In this document: positions 38,157-48,023 of the stretch, piece after piece
Layout: the number at the start of each line of letters is the position of its first letter
How positions within the stretch are numbered: the stretch's first letter is position 1
NCBI RefSeq assembly: GCF_001294575.1
Contig: NZ_CP012676.1
Span: forward strand, 1,240,001-1,304,000
Direction: 5' to 3'
DNA length: 64,000 nucleotides
Source of the DNA: Pseudomonas versuta
GTDB lineage: Bacteria > Pseudomonadota > Gammaproteobacteria > Pseudomonadales > Pseudomonadaceae
Program-made: the position numbers and the translations under genes
The notes under the pieces: model-generated
The model's input: only the letters and a program-made list of their open reading frames with translations
Databases searched by the model: none
Told to the model about the DNA's origin: nothing

Positions 38157-40234
38157 TGATCGCGCTCCTGAGCTTGCAGCCGGGCGCAGGCAAGTAATTC
38201 CAGGCGTCGGGATACGTCCGGTGAATCAAGCAGGGTTTCGCCATCGGCGCCAAGGCGTCGGCACCAGTTGGGGTGGGTGCTCACGGTTCCAGGCAAATTG
38301 GCCTGCTCTTGCAGGCCCAGCGCATCCTCGATGGGCAGCAGCACCAGCGGAGCGCGGGTATGCCCGAGGAAGCGGGCGCTGGCGTCGAGTACCTGATCGG
38401 CGCCGGTGGATTCATCGATGAAGTTTTGCGGGTCCTGACCCAGGGCGTTGCGCAGGCCATCACGTTCCTGCTGGCGGTTTTCCCGCCAGTGCGCCTCAGT
38501 CACCTGATCCACCATGCCCAGCCGGGCATTCCAGTCGATATCGCGTTCCAGCCACCAGCCATTGAGCGTCGGTAAATCATGGGTGCTGGTGGTGGCCAGG
38601 GCGTTATCCGGCCAGTCCAGAATGGGCCTGAAACGTGCCCCGTAATCTTGTTCGAACAACAACACGCGCATGCCGAGGATTGAGCGTTCACTCAGTTTTT
38701 CGCGCAGTCCGTCGGGAACGGTGCCCAGGTCTTCACCCATGACGATGGCCTGGTGGCGTACGGATTCGAGCGCCAGCAGGCGCAGCATGTCTTCGACCGG
38801 GTAATACAAGTACGCCCCTTCATGGGCCGGAGCGCCCAAAGGGATGACCCACAGGCGTTGCAGGCCCATCACGTGGTCAATACGCAAGCCGCCGGCGTAA
38901 GCAAAATTGGCCCGCAGCATTTCAATAAAGGCGCGGAAACCGTTGCGTTTGAGGCCGTCAGGCGAAAAGGCCGAGATGCCCCAGCCCTGGCCCTGGCGAT
39001 TGAGCAGGTCCGGTGGCGCACCGACGGTGAGCTGCGCCAGCAATTCATCCTGGCGGCACCAGGCCTGGCTTCCGCCGCCATCGGCGCCCACTGCCAGATC
39101 GGCGATCAGGCCAACGGCCATACCGCTGTCGCGGGCCGCTTTCTGTGCCTGTGCCAGACACCGGGCAATCAGCCATTGGCAAAAGGCGTAGTAGCCGATC
39201 TCGTGGGCATGTTCTTCGGCAAATATCAGCAGCGCCGGGCTGTCGGGGTCGCGCCATTGCTCGGGCCAGAGCCGCCAGTCGATGCTTTGATGTTCGGCGA
39301 CATGCAGGGCTTGCAACGCTTCGAACCGGCAGTGGTTTTCAAGTGCTTCACCACCGCTGTCGCGAAACTGATTGAAGTCCTCGCTCAGCGGTTGCTCACC
39401 CAGCAGAAAGTCTTCGTAGAGCTGGCGCAGCAGCGTTTGTTTGGCCACCGTTGCCGCAGGCCAGTCAATCAGTGGCAGTTGTTCCAGGCGGTGCAGCTCG
39501 GGCCCCAGACCGCAGGTCTCAATCGCCCGTTGCACGGCCACCTCCCCCAAAATGCTGGCTGGGGCGGCGTACAGGCTGTTGAGAAACAGCCGGCTGGACG
39601 GTGAGTAGGGGCTATAGCGATACGGGTCGCAGCTGAACATGGCATGCATCGGGCTGATAGCAAGGGCGTCGGCGCCACGCTCACCCGTGACCTTGGCAAA
39701 TATTTCCAGGGCCTGTGTGTCGCCAAAGCCGCCATCACCCTGGCGTCTGAGCGAATACAGTTGTGCACTCAAACCCCAGGCCCGGGGCGTCGCGTTGTCG
39801 ACGGCGTCCGCCATGCTGTAGCACTGCGCGGGGGCGACGGCGAGGGTGAAGTGTTGATCATCAACTTGCGCCCGGTGATAACCGACCGGAATCATGCCTG
39901 GAAGCCAGGCGTCGGCGTCCAGTTGAACGTCCAGGGTGCCGCCGGTTTCCAGGTGGATGACACAGTGGCTATGGGGGTTGAAGTAGCGGGTCAGGTCCAG
40001 CCCTCTGCCCACATCGGCGGTCAGCAGGGGTGGCAGGCGTTTGTTTTGCTGTTCCAGTTGCAAATTGAGCAAGCTGGTTTCTATCGCTTCGGCCGTGTCG
40101 GCAGGCAATCCGAGCCCGGCCAGCACCGCTTCGAGTACGTGGGGCGAGACATGCTGAGGTGTACCGTTGGCATCGACCCAGTCCACTGCCAGGCCTGCAC
40201 GGCTGGCCAGTATTTCAAGTTGCGCTTCACTCAT
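38153..40234 (-). CDS. malQ: MalQ, 4-alpha-glucanotransferase (amylomaltase)
   Basis: The enzyme transfers glucan segments between maltooligosaccharides and so adjusts chain lengths for TreY and GlgB. The 693-residue GH77 protein has the conserved GGLRIDHVMGLQRLWVIP with the nucleophile Asp, VMGEDLGTVPDGLREKL with the acid/base Glu, and STHDLPTLNGWW. The N-terminal extension of about 150 residues is usual for the proteobacterial form. Its start overlaps the treZ stop by four bases, and its end overlaps treY, so treZ, malQ and treY are translationally coupled. Confidence 0.95.
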   Translation of the reverse strand: MSEAQLEILASRAGLAVDWVDANGTPQHVSPHVLEAVLAGLGLPADTAEAIETSLLNLQLEQQNKRLPPLLTADVGRGLDLTRYFNPHSHCVIHLETGGTLDVQLDADAWLPGMIPVGYHRAQVDDQHFTLAVAPAQCYSMADAVDNATPRAWGLSAQLYSLRRQGDGGFGDTQALEIFAKVTGERGADALAISPMHAMFSCDPYRYSPYSPSSRLFLNSLYAAPASILGEVAVQRAIETCGLGPELHRLEQLPLIDWPAATVAKQTLLRQLYEDFLLGEQPLSEDFNQFRDSGGEALENHCRFEALQALHVAEHQSIDWRLWPEQWRDPDSPALLIFAEEHAHEIGYYAFCQWLIARCLAQAQKAARDSGMAVGLIADLAVGADGGGSQAWCRQDELLAQLTVGAPPDLLNRQGQGWGISAFSPDGLKRNGFRAFIEMLRANFAYAGGLRIDHVMGLQRLWVIPLGAPAHEGAYLYYPVEDMLRLLALESVRHQAIVMGEDLGTVPDGLREKLSERSILGMRVLLFEQDYGARFRPILDWPDNALATTSTHDLPTLNGWWLERDIDWNARLGMVDQVTEAHWRENRQQERDGLRNALGQDPQNFIDESTGADQVLDASARFLGHTRAPLVLLPIEDALGLQEQANLPGTVSTHPNWCRRLGADGETLLDSPDVSRRLELLACARLQAQERDQ

Positions 40235-42039
40235 GGGCGCTCTCCGGCGGGGGACGATTGATGGGGGGCACGAACCAGACTGACCAGCGCGCTATAAGGC
40301 GCCAGCAGATGCCGGTCGCGCAGTTGCGTGGCCACGTCGGGCTGGCTTTGAAACAGGAGTTCGGTGTCTGGCGCAGCCGTATGGCTCACCGGGCGGGGGC
40401 TCAAATTCAGGGCAATGTGCAGCACGCTGTTATCGCCCATGAGCCAGCGGGCGGCCACGGCACCCGCTGCCAGTGTATGGGCCCCCAGTGACTGGGCATC
40501 GGCCAGGCGTGGAATGATCGATTGGTGGCGTATGCGCAGTAATTGTTGATAGAGCGCGAGCATGTTGTTTCGCTGCCCGTCATCGGCCCTGGCCAGTGAG
40601 GGACGGGCGTGCTCAAAGGTAGACCGGACATTGGGGTCGGGAATTCCCGGCCCCGGGTTTTGCGAGTTGAAGCTGCTGAAATCGGCGAACTCCTTGCGCC
40701 GGCCCTCAGTGACGGCCTGCGCCAGTTCGCCGGTGTAGTCGGTGAAAAACAGAAAGGGCTCGGGCGCTGCACTTTCTTCGCCCATGAACAGCAACGGAAT
40801 CATCGGTGATAGCAGCAGCAGGGCAGTCGCGGCGCGCAAGGCCTGGGGCGGGCAAAGTTCATGCAGGCGATCGCCAAGGGCGCGATTGCCGACCTGATCG
40901 TGATTTTGCAAAAACAGGACGAAGGCAGTGGGAGGCAAATGGCTGCTGGGTTCACCCCGTGCGTTTCCGTGGCGGTCGTTCTGGCCTTGAAAGATAAATC
41001 CCTCACTCAAGCAGCGGGCCAGCTTTTGGGTGGTGTCTTCGACAAACTCGGCGTAATAGGCGTCCGTCTCTGCCGTCAGCAGTACATGCAGAACGTTGTG
41101 GCCGTCATCATTCCATTGCGCGTTGTAGTCGTTTTCCAGCAGGAACGCCTGATTGGCCTCATTCTCCAGGGTCAACCAGACCTGGCGTGCCGGCTCTACA
41201 TGCTGGCGCACCTGGTGTGCCAGTTCATGCATAAAACCCGGGTGATTGATTGCATGCACCGCATCCAGGCGCAGCCCGTCGAAGCGATACTCAAGCAACC
41301 ACATCAGTGCGTTGCCAATGAAGAACTCACGTACCTCACGGCGTTCGTAGTTGATCCCTGCACCCCAGGGCGTATGGGTCTGTTCGTTGAAAAACGGGTT
41401 GGCATAGGTGGGCAAGTAATTGCCTTGTGGCCCGAAATGGTTGTAGACCACGTCCACAATCACCATCAGGCCCAGGCCGTGGGCCTGGTCAATCAACTGC
41501 TTGAGTTCTGCAGGTGAGCCGTAGGTGTCATGGGGCGCGTAAAGCAGGGCGCCGTCATACCCCCAATTGCGTTCGCCGCTGAATTGCGCCAGCGGCATCA
41601 GTTCTATGGCGGTGATGCCCATTTGCGCCAGACGCGGCAATTGTTTAGCCACTTCGCCATAGCCGCCCAGCACCCCGACATGCAGCTCATAGATCACCGC
41701 CTCATGCCAGGGCCGGCCTTGCCATTGATTGTTTTGCCATGGGTAATCGTCGGGGTCGACGACCACGCTGTAACCGTCGAGCCCGCCGTCCTGTGCGCGA
41801 GACGCCGGGTCCGGCACCTCAAACTCGCCATTGATGCAGTAGCGATAACGAGTGCCCTTCGGGCAGGGGGCATCCAGTAAAAACCAGCCTTCAGGGCGGG
41901 GCAGCATCTGCAGCGAGCGGCCATCCTTCAGTTCAACGCTGACCGAATGCGCGTCCGGTGCCCAGAGCGTGAAGCGCGTGTGGTGCGCGTCCAGCAACTG
42001 GGCGCCATGGGGCCAGGTTTTCAATGTCTGTGAAGGCAT
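40231..42039 (-). CDS. treZ: TreZ, maltooligosyl trehalose trehalohydrolase
   Basis: The enzyme cuts free trehalose from the product of TreY. The 602-residue GH13_10 protein has a short CBM48-like N-domain (FTLWAPDAHSVSVELKDGRS), the nucleophile region RFDGLRLDAVHAINHPGF, the acid/base region WLTLENEANQAFLLENDY and FLQNHDQVGNRALGDRL. It lies 14 bases after glgA and overlaps malQ by four bases. The barrel and all three acidic residues look intact. Confidence 0.95.
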   Translation of the reverse strand: MPSQTLKTWPHGAQLLDAHHTRFTLWAPDAHSVSVELKDGRSLQMLPRPEGWFLLDAPCPKGTRYRYCINGEFEVPDPASRAQDGGLDGYSVVVDPDDYPWQNNQWQGRPWHEAVIYELHVGVLGGYGEVAKQLPRLAQMGITAIELMPLAQFSGERNWGYDGALLYAPHDTYGSPAELKQLIDQAHGLGLMVIVDVVYNHFGPQGNYLPTYANPFFNEQTHTPWGAGINYERREVREFFIGNALMWLLEYRFDGLRLDAVHAINHPGFMHELAHQVRQHVEPARQVWLTLENEANQAFLLENDYNAQWNDDGHNVLHVLLTAETDAYYAEFVEDTTQKLARCLSEGFIFQGQNDRHGNARGEPSSHLPPTAFVLFLQNHDQVGNRALGDRLHELCPPQALRAATALLLLSPMIPLLFMGEESAAPEPFLFFTDYTGELAQAVTEGRRKEFADFSSFNSQNPGPGIPDPNVRSTFEHARPSLARADDGQRNNMLALYQQLLRIRHQSIIPRLADAQSLGAHTLAAGAVAARWLMGDNSVLHIALNLSPRPVSHTAAPDTELLFQSQPDVATQLRDRHLLAPYSALVSLVRAPHQSSPAGERP

Positions 42040-42053
42040 CGATTAAGGCCTCT

Positions 42054-43622
42054 TCAAGATTTTCCGGCGTTGCTCTGAGACGTGCTCACCAATTGTTCGT
42101 ACAGCTCGGCATAGGGTTCCACTGCCTTGCACCAGTTGAACGGTGCGGCCATGGCGCGGCAGCGCATGGCGTTAAGCAGTCCGGGGTAAGCAAAGACCTT
42201 GAACGCACGGCGCAGGGCCTGTTCATAGCTTTCTACGGTGGATTCATCAAACAGGAAGCCGGTGACCCCGTCTTCTATGGTGTCGGCCAGGCCGCCGGTG
42301 TTGCGTGCCACGGGCAGAGAGCCGAAGCGTTGCGAGTACATCTGGCTCAAGCCGCAGGGCTCGTAGCGAGAAGGCATCAATAAGAAGTCGCTGCCGGCGA
42401 ACATGCGCCGGGCATCGGTTTCGTTAAAGCCGATGCGCACGCTGACATGTCCCGGAAAGCGCTGGGCCAGTTCACGCATGGCCTGTTCTGCTTCAGGCTC
42501 GCCACGCCCGATGATGCAAATCTGCCCGCCCGAAGCGACGATAAACGCCGCCACGGCTTCAGTCAGGTCCAGCCCTTTTTGGTACACCAGGCGCGACACC
42601 ACGGCGAACAAGGGGCCTTTGGACGGTTTGAGGCCAAACAGGTTGCGCACGTGATCTGCGTTCAGGGCCTTGCCTTTCCAGTCGCCCATGCTGAACGGGG
42701 CGATCAGGTGCGGATCGGTAGACGCTTCCCAGCTTTCATCAATGCCGTTGGGGATACCGCTGAGCAGGCCTTGCTGGGTTTTGCTGGCGAGGAATCCGTC
42801 CAGCCCGCAACCAAAGGCCGGGGTGGTGATTTCTGCGGCATAGGTGGCACTGACGGTGGTGATATGGCTCGAATACGCCATGCCGGCCTTGAGGAACGAC
42901 AATTTTCCATAGAACTCCATGCCGTCCTGTTGCAGGGCATGGTCCGGAATCGCCAGCTCGGGGCAGCAGGCCCGGCTGAACACCCCCTGATAAGCCAGGT
43001 TATGGATGGTGAACAATGTGGGGGTGCTCTGGCCGCGCCAATGCATATAGGCCGGCGTCAGCCCGGCTGGCCAGTCGTGAGCGTGTACCAGGTCGGGCTG
43101 CCAGTGGATTTGCGCCAGGTTGGCTGCAATATCGGCCGCTGCCAGGCCCAGACGGGCAAAGCGGATATGGTTGTCCGGCCAGTCACGACCATTATTGGCG
43201 CCATACGGGCTCCCTTCGCGCTCATACAGTTCGGGGCAGATCAGCACATAGATGACCAGCCCGTCTTTCAAGTCCATGCGTCCGATTTTGCAGGCGGGCA
43301 AGGCTGCATGCCCGCTGAGTTCACCGATGACATGAATCGGATTGTCACTGTTGAGCACCTGGCGATAGCCCGGAATCAATACCCGTACGTCATGCAGGTG
43401 GCGCATGGCCCGTGGCAGTGCAGCGGATACATCCCCCAGACCGCCGGTTTTAACCAGATCTGCCAGTTCCGATGTAACAAACAGAACTTTCTTTTTGTTG
43501 GGGTTGGCATTCCCTGCCGGCAGTACTGCCTTTCCCGCAGGACCTGAATCTGGCAGTGAAACCAGATTGGAGGCCTGGGGGGCAAGCCGATCATCTTGTT
43601 GAGGCGCAGCAGCACTGATCAT
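42054..43622 (-). CDS. glgA: GlgA, glycogen/starch synthase
   Basis: The enzyme extends alpha-1,4-glucan from an NDP-glucose donor. The 522-residue GT5 protein has the donor-binding KTGGLGDVSAALP, an N-terminal Rossmann domain with HAHDWPAGLTPAYMHW, and a C-terminal domain with PSRYEPCGLSQMYSQRFG and TGGLADTI. A 40-residue extension precedes the usual start at KKKVLFVTSE. AGGGAG precedes the ATG at 43622. It heads the glgA, treZ, malQ, treY, DUF2934 operon. No glgC is present in the window, so the donor source is not shown. Confidence 0.95.
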   Translation of the reverse strand: MISAAAPQQDDRLAPQASNLVSLPDSGPAGKAVLPAGNANPNKKKVLFVTSELADLVKTGGLGDVSAALPRAMRHLHDVRVLIPGYRQVLNSDNPIHVIGELSGHAALPACKIGRMDLKDGLVIYVLICPELYEREGSPYGANNGRDWPDNHIRFARLGLAAADIAANLAQIHWQPDLVHAHDWPAGLTPAYMHWRGQSTPTLFTIHNLAYQGVFSRACCPELAIPDHALQQDGMEFYGKLSFLKAGMAYSSHITTVSATYAAEITTPAFGCGLDGFLASKTQQGLLSGIPNGIDESWEASTDPHLIAPFSMGDWKGKALNADHVRNLFGLKPSKGPLFAVVSRLVYQKGLDLTEAVAAFIVASGGQICIIGRGEPEAEQAMRELAQRFPGHVSVRIGFNETDARRMFAGSDFLLMPSRYEPCGLSQMYSQRFGSLPVARNTGGLADTIEDGVTGFLFDESTVESYEQALRRAFKVFAYPGLLNAMRCRAMAAPFNWCKAVEPYAELYEQLVSTSQSNAGKS

Positions 43623-44020
43623 GACTATCTCCCTTTATATTTATTGATTCACTTTTGTCTGGCCGGCAGGGAAACAAGCATTTCCACAGGGGGCGACATT
43701 TAACTCCGCATTAATAAATAAACGACGACTGATGGCTTGCAAGCGCAAGCGGCTGACAGATCGCTGCAAGGAATGCACCATAACCGGTGCCCCGCCTTTA
43801 ACTTGACCTGTGCCTGATGCAGAAGGTTCGGTTTATTTAAGCGCGAAAATCAAGCGTCGTAATTGCGACAGCCTGCAGTGTAGGAGGGATGCACTAAGGC
43901 TGTATGACAGGTGTCATGAATAAGCGCTGTCAGAGGGAGATTCGGCTGAGCGGTAAGGTTTCGCAGACGTGCGGCCAGGCCTGCAAACGCACTCACTTGG
44001 TGCGTTTGCAGGCGTGCAGA
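43623..44020. other. Gap upstream of glgA, with a hairpin at 43982-44010
   Basis: No gene is seen in these 400 bases. The glgA promoter should lie here. At 43982-44010 an 11-base perfect stem (TGCAAACGCAC with GTGCGTTTGCA, 7-base loop) follows the DUF411 gene on the reverse strand and may be its terminator, though no T-tract follows it. Confidence 0.5.
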
Positions 44021-44467
44021 TCAATTTCCCGGATATTGCGCAACCACCTCATCGCGGCCGTCGTTACGCAGGCCTATCACCTGATAGGCATCCTTGCGAT
44101 CGCCCATTTCCATACCCGGGGAACCCACCGGCATGCCCGGAACGGCAATGCCCTTGAGGTCATTACGTTTGGTCAAGGCCACCACCTGATCGGCCGGCAC
44201 ATGACCTTCCACGAACTTGCCGTTGATCATGCCGGTGTGGCATGAGGCCAGTCGCGGTTCAACGCCTGCCTGCTGTTTAAAACTGCTCATGTCCGCTTCT
44301 ACATGGTCATTGACCTTGAAGCCATTGGCTTGCAGGTGGGAGATCCAGGTTTTGCAGCAGCCACAATTGGCATCGCGGTGAACATCGATAGTCAGTTGCT
44401 CGGCAGCCTGTGCCATGGAGGTCAGCAACAGGGCCGAAAGGGCGACAAGACGTAATGGGGTTTTCAT
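44021..44467 (-). CDS. DUF411 protein, probable periplasmic copper-related
   Basis: The 148-residue protein has a cleavable signal peptide (to about SMAQA at residue 21), then the DUF411 core with DANCGCCKTWISHLQANGF, SCHTGMINGKFVEGHVPADQ, and GIAVPGMPVGSPGMEMG. The CGCC cysteines, His and Met residues suit binding of a soft metal, and DUF411 genes often sit beside copper-resistance genes. No copper genes are adjacent here. The gene is alone, divergent from the AraC-type regulator. Confidence 0.88.
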   Translation of the reverse strand: MKTPLRLVALSALLLTSMAQAAEQLTIDVHRDANCGCCKTWISHLQANGFKVNDHVEADMSSFKQQAGVEPRLASCHTGMINGKFVEGHVPADQVVALTKRNDLKGIAVPGMPVGSPGMEMGDRKDAYQVIGLRNDGRDEVVAQYPGN

Positions 44468-44643
44468 CGGGTTCCTCTTTATCCAAAAAGTTTCAGTCTG
44501 AGTGACAGCTACTGTCAGGCAGCTGATAACAAGATGACGAATTTGTCAGGCAAGGGCAGTTCTGGCGCCATCAAGACTTCAGTCTGGTTGTCGGGCAATG
44601 GCTTGGCTACCATGGCTCCTCACTTTTCTGACGTTTACTGCTC

Positions 44644-45429
44644 ATGGCGCTTGCAGCCCCGCCTGATTTGTCTGATCCCGCCGTGCCGGTACAGCCGTTG
44701 GCACGTACGTATCCGCGCGGTTTATACATTGATCCCCACGAGCATGAGTGGGGCCAATTGTTATATGCCATGTCTGGGGTGATGTGGGTCGATACCCCGC
44801 AGGAGGCACTGGCGGTTCCGCCGCAACGGGCGGTGTGGCTTCCACCGGGGGTGCCCCACGGGATTCGTGTGGTCTCGGACTTGCAGATGCGCAATATCTA
44901 CTTGCCCCCGGCACTGGCCAGAACCCTGGACAGCACCGTGCAGGTCATCGAAGTCGGCCGGTTACTGCGCGAGCTGATTATTAATCTGGTGGAGCAAGCC
45001 GACGGGCAATCGCCTTACACCGAGGCAGTGCTCAAGCTGACCTTGCTCGAGTTGCAACGGGCGGGCCGTACCCTGCTCAGGGTGCCGCTGCCCGACACGG
45101 CTGATCGGCGTCTGTTGCACCTTTGCCAGTCGGTAATGGCCAGCCCGACCCTGGACATCTCCTTTGAACAGCATGCACAGCACGCCGGGGCCAGTGTTCG
45201 CACCCTGGCGCGGCTGTTTCAGATCGAGCTGGGCACAGGCTTTGCGCAATGGCGGCGTCAGGTGCAATTGGCCACCGCTGCTGCCGAGCTGATTCAGGGC
45301 ACTGGCGTCAATCAAATCGCACACTCGTTGGGGTATTCGCCCAGCAGCTTTAGTGACATGTTCCGACGCGAGTTGGGTATGAGTCCTTCTTTATATGCCT
45401 GTCGCCAAGGGGGCGGGATCAAGGTTTGA
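44644..45429 (+). CDS. AraC-family transcription regulator
   Basis: The 261-residue protein has a cupin-type sensor domain at the N-terminus (HEHEWGQLLYAMSGVMWVDT, then AVWLPPGVPHGIRVV) and a double helix-turn-helix at the C-terminus (GASVRTLARLFQIELG and INQIA-type GVNQIAHSLGYSPSSFSDMF). The layout resembles the NimR/YdiP-like group that controls a neighbouring exporter or enzyme. The next gene on the same strand, an oxidoreductase starting 84 bases on, could be its target. The ribosome site is weak. Confidence 0.92.
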   Translation: MALAAPPDLSDPAVPVQPLARTYPRGLYIDPHEHEWGQLLYAMSGVMWVDTPQEALAVPPQRAVWLPPGVPHGIRVVSDLQMRNIYLPPALARTLDSTVQVIEVGRLLRELIINLVEQADGQSPYTEAVLKLTLLELQRAGRTLLRVPLPDTADRRLLHLCQSVMASPTLDISFEQHAQHAGASVRTLARLFQIELGTGFAQWRRQVQLATAAAELIQGTGVNQIAHSLGYSPSSFSDMFRRELGMSPSLYACRQGGGIKV

Positions 45430-45513
45430 CCGATAGGCAGAAGCCTTTGGCCGGCTGGTGTCGTTTATCGGTCATACACTGGGGCCTTCAATCCACCACC
45501 CGAAGGGCCGAGC

Positions 45514-46473
45514 ATGCACGCACTGCAATTTTCCACAACCGGTGACCTGGCCGCACTGAGCCTGGTTGAACTGCCCGCACCTGTAGCCGCTGCAGACGAG
45601 GTGCTGGTGCAGGTCAAGGCCGCTGGCCTGAACCCCAGCGATGTGAAGAATGTGCTGGGGCGTTTCCCCTACACCACTTTGCCGCGTATTCCGGGGCGAG
45701 ACTTTGCCGGGGTCATTGTCGATGGCCCGGCAGCACTGGTAGGGCAAGAGGTGTGGGGCACCGGCAAGGAGCTGGGGTTCTATCGTGATGGTTCCCATGC
45801 CGGTTTTCTGGTCTTGCCGGTTGAAGGCGTAGCGCTTAAGCCCCGGTCCTTGAGCTTTGTTCAGGCCGCCAGCCTGGGCGTGCCCTACACCACGGCCTGG
45901 GATGCATTGCAACGCAGCGGTGTAGGCACTGACACCTGCTTGTTGGTGATTGGTGCCAACGGAGCTGTAGGCCGCGCGGCCATTGCGTTAGCGAAAGTAC
46001 TTGGCGCCAGGGTGCTGGCGGCGGTACGTGGCCCGGAGCAGGCCCAGACATTGCGTGAGCAAGGCATCGAAGTGATTGTCCTGGGCAAGCCTGAAGACCT
46101 GGCTGCTCAGGTCAATTCAGTGTTTAGCGGTGGGGCTGAAGTCATCTTCGATACCACCGGTCACTGGCTGCCGGCGACCGTCGGGGCGCTGCGGGTTTTT
46201 GGCCGGGTCGCCTTCATTGCCGCGCCACTGGACGGCCACGTGCACTTGCCAGCATTGGCGCTATACCGCAAGGGCGGAACCTTGATCGGAGTCAACTCGC
46301 TGCTCTACAGCTGTGGCGAATGCGCCCGGATGCTTGATCAATTTGGCCAGTATTTCGACCAGGGCCTGCTGCCCGTACCCCACCCGCTGCAAGAAGCGCG
46401 ATTGGCCGACGGGCTGGGCAGCTATGCGGAGGTCAATGCAGGAACCTGCGCCAAAGTGGTTCTGATCCCTTAG
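45514..46473 (+). CDS. Quinone oxidoreductase-like zinc-free alcohol dehydrogenase (MDR family)
   Basis: The 319-residue medium-chain reductase has a GroES-like N-domain (KAAGLNPSDVKNVLGRFPYT, RIPGRDFAGVIVDG) and a Rossmann domain with VIGANGAVGRAAIALAKVLG. It lacks the Cys and His ligands for zinc, as in quinone/enone reductases that use NADPH. A GAAGGG site precedes the ATG. It follows the AraC-type regulator and may be under its control. The natural substrate is unknown. Confidence 0.88.
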   Translation: MHALQFSTTGDLAALSLVELPAPVAAADEVLVQVKAAGLNPSDVKNVLGRFPYTTLPRIPGRDFAGVIVDGPAALVGQEVWGTGKELGFYRDGSHAGFLVLPVEGVALKPRSLSFVQAASLGVPYTTAWDALQRSGVGTDTCLLVIGANGAVGRAAIALAKVLGARVLAAVRGPEQAQTLREQGIEVIVLGKPEDLAAQVNSVFSGGAEVIFDTTGHWLPATVGALRVFGRVAFIAAPLDGHVHLPALALYRKGGTLIGVNSLLYSCGECARMLDQFGQYFDQGLLPVPHPLQEARLADGLGSYAEVNAGTCAKVVLIP

Positions 46474-46498
46474 GTGGAATGTGTTGGTGAATCCCCTT

Positions 46499-46525
46499 GT
46501 AGGAGCGAGCTTGTCTCGCGAGCTT
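46499..46525. repeat. Single REP unit
   Basis: TGTAGGAGCGAGCTTGTCTC and GCGAGCT form one REP hairpin of the first family, with one base inserted in the loop, between the convergent oxidoreductase and HD-domain genes. Confidence 0.75.
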
Positions 46526-46561
46526 TTCAGCGCGGTATCGGCGATCTGGAACAGGGGCGGG

Positions 46562-47233
46562 TTAGGAGGGTTCGTTTATTGGCTGGCCGGTTATTTCATC
46601 CATGAATTCATGCAGGAAGCTTTCCAGGCGTTGATGTCTGATTGCAGCCAGGCGGGCGCCTTCCGGGGTTTGAAAGCCTGAGGCCAGCCTGAGCAGCTTG
46701 GTATGAAAGTGTTCGATGGTGAAACGCTTGTCTTGATACTCACGCCCGGTCGCCAGCGGGTTGGTGTAGTCATACAGCGCCGACCCCATTCTTCCCGAGA
46801 CGTAAAAGCAACGGGCTACGCCGATCAGGCCGATGGCATCCAGGCGGTCGCTGTCCTGCAGGATTTTTGCTTCCAGGGTCGTGGGTATCAGGGCCGCGGA
46901 AAAGCTGTGGGTCTGCACGGCATGGGCCACGGCGTTCACTCTCGAATCCGGCCACGACAGGCCGTTCAGGATCCTCGCTGCCCTGTCAGCCGACAGGGTG
47001 GACGCCTGAGCCCGTAAAGGTGAGTTCTTTTCGACGGGCACACAGTCATGCAGGAGGGTGGCAGCCAGCAGGATTTCCGGATCCCCGCCTTCTTTGGCCT
47101 GGATTACTTGTGCATTGGTCCACACGCGGTGGATGTGCGACAGGTCGTGGGAGCCGTCCCCGTTGTCTTCCGGCAGGAAGGGAAGCAAGGTGTCGGCCAG
47201 CGCCTGAAAGGGGAAAAATGGCTGTTTGTTCAC
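46562..47233 (-). CDS. HD-domain phosphohydrolase
   Basis: The 223-residue protein has the HD metal motif: first His in DLSHIHRVWTNAQ, the HD pair in LLAATLLHDCVPVEKNSP, and later KILQDSDRLDAIGLIGVAR. It resembles the YedJ/YpgQ type HD phosphohydrolases, which act on nucleotides or similar phosphates. No membrane helix is seen. It lies 32 bases after the secreted protein gene at 47266-47796 on the same strand. Confidence 0.88.
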   Translation of the reverse strand: MNKQPFFPFQALADTLLPFLPEDNGDGSHDLSHIHRVWTNAQVIQAKEGGDPEILLAATLLHDCVPVEKNSPLRAQASTLSADRAARILNGLSWPDSRVNAVAHAVQTHSFSAALIPTTLEAKILQDSDRLDAIGLIGVARCFYVSGRMGSALYDYTNPLATGREYQDKRFTIEHFHTKLLRLASGFQTPEGARLAAIRHQRLESFLHEFMDEITGQPINEPS

Positions 47234-47265
47234 TGGGCAGATTCCGGTCTGGACAAGTACAGGGT

Positions 47266-47796
47266 TTATGGCGTCAGCCGCAGGCTGGCCCGTATCCCCA
47301 ATACTTCAGCTTCGTTGACTTTGTAGCCATCGGCCGGGCCGGCGTAGGAAAGGGCGTAGGCATTGCTGTCATGGGTGGCGGCCACCAGCGTCTGGGTGAT
47401 CACGTGGTTGCCGTTCTGGGTGATTTTGCAGGTGGTTTCCAATGCATCCAGGCCGCCCAGGGTGCTGCTGTGAATTTTGTTACAGGCGCTCTGATAGCCG
47501 GCACCGGCGAAATTCTTTTGCAACGTCTTGCGCATCTGCAGCAGCACCGCCTCCATGTTGACCTTGTGGTCAGGCGTCAATGTGGTCTGGGTCAGTTCCA
47601 TCACCATTAACGGATCACCGTGGGGGTCATTTTTTACCGCCCGCTGGCGCTGGCCATTGTCATCGGGTGCAGGCGGCACGGCCTGAACCTCCCAGTCGCC
47701 GGGCCAGATGATCGTCAGGCTTTCGGCATTCGCCATCGGTAGGGAGAGGGCGGCCAGCAGTCCGATCAATGCGGTGTAACGGTGCGAAACAGTCAT
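47266..47796 (-). CDS. Periplasmic protein, DUF4946-like
   Basis: The 176-residue protein has a signal peptide with a cleavage site near PMANA-ES (residue 24). The mature part has the pattern WPGDWEVQAVP, RQRAVKNDPHGDPLMVMELT, and CNKIHSSTLGGLDALETTC with two cysteines likely forming a disulphide. It resembles DUF4946 proteins of pseudomonads as I recall them. Function is unknown. Confidence 0.7.
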   Translation of the reverse strand: MTVSHRYTALIGLLAALSLPMANAESLTIIWPGDWEVQAVPPAPDDNGQRQRAVKNDPHGDPLMVMELTQTTLTPDHKVNMEAVLLQMRKTLQKNFAGAGYQSACNKIHSSTLGGLDALETTCKITQNGNHVITQTLVAATHDSNAYALSYAGPADGYKVNEAEVLGIRASLRLTP

Positions 47797-48023
47797 GGGC
47801 GACAGGCCTTCCGGGCAGTTTTTTGGCAGACATAGTGTATCAATTGGTTTCCAACTGTTGCTTTGACGCGACAGATGATTTTCACCGTTGCTCAGCTAAA
47901 CCTTTGCTTCTTATGGCGAATCCCCCAGAATCGCGCCCTTCTTATGGTCGGGGCGTTGTCTGTAAGGTGTGTTTTGTCCGCCCCGGCCGCGTGGTAACGA
48001 CCGGCTAGCGGAGATTCGACCGG

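Noticed and set aside
44534..44782. 82-codon forward frame overlapping the AraC-type gene start
   Set aside because: Out of frame with the clear regulator and without homology signs.
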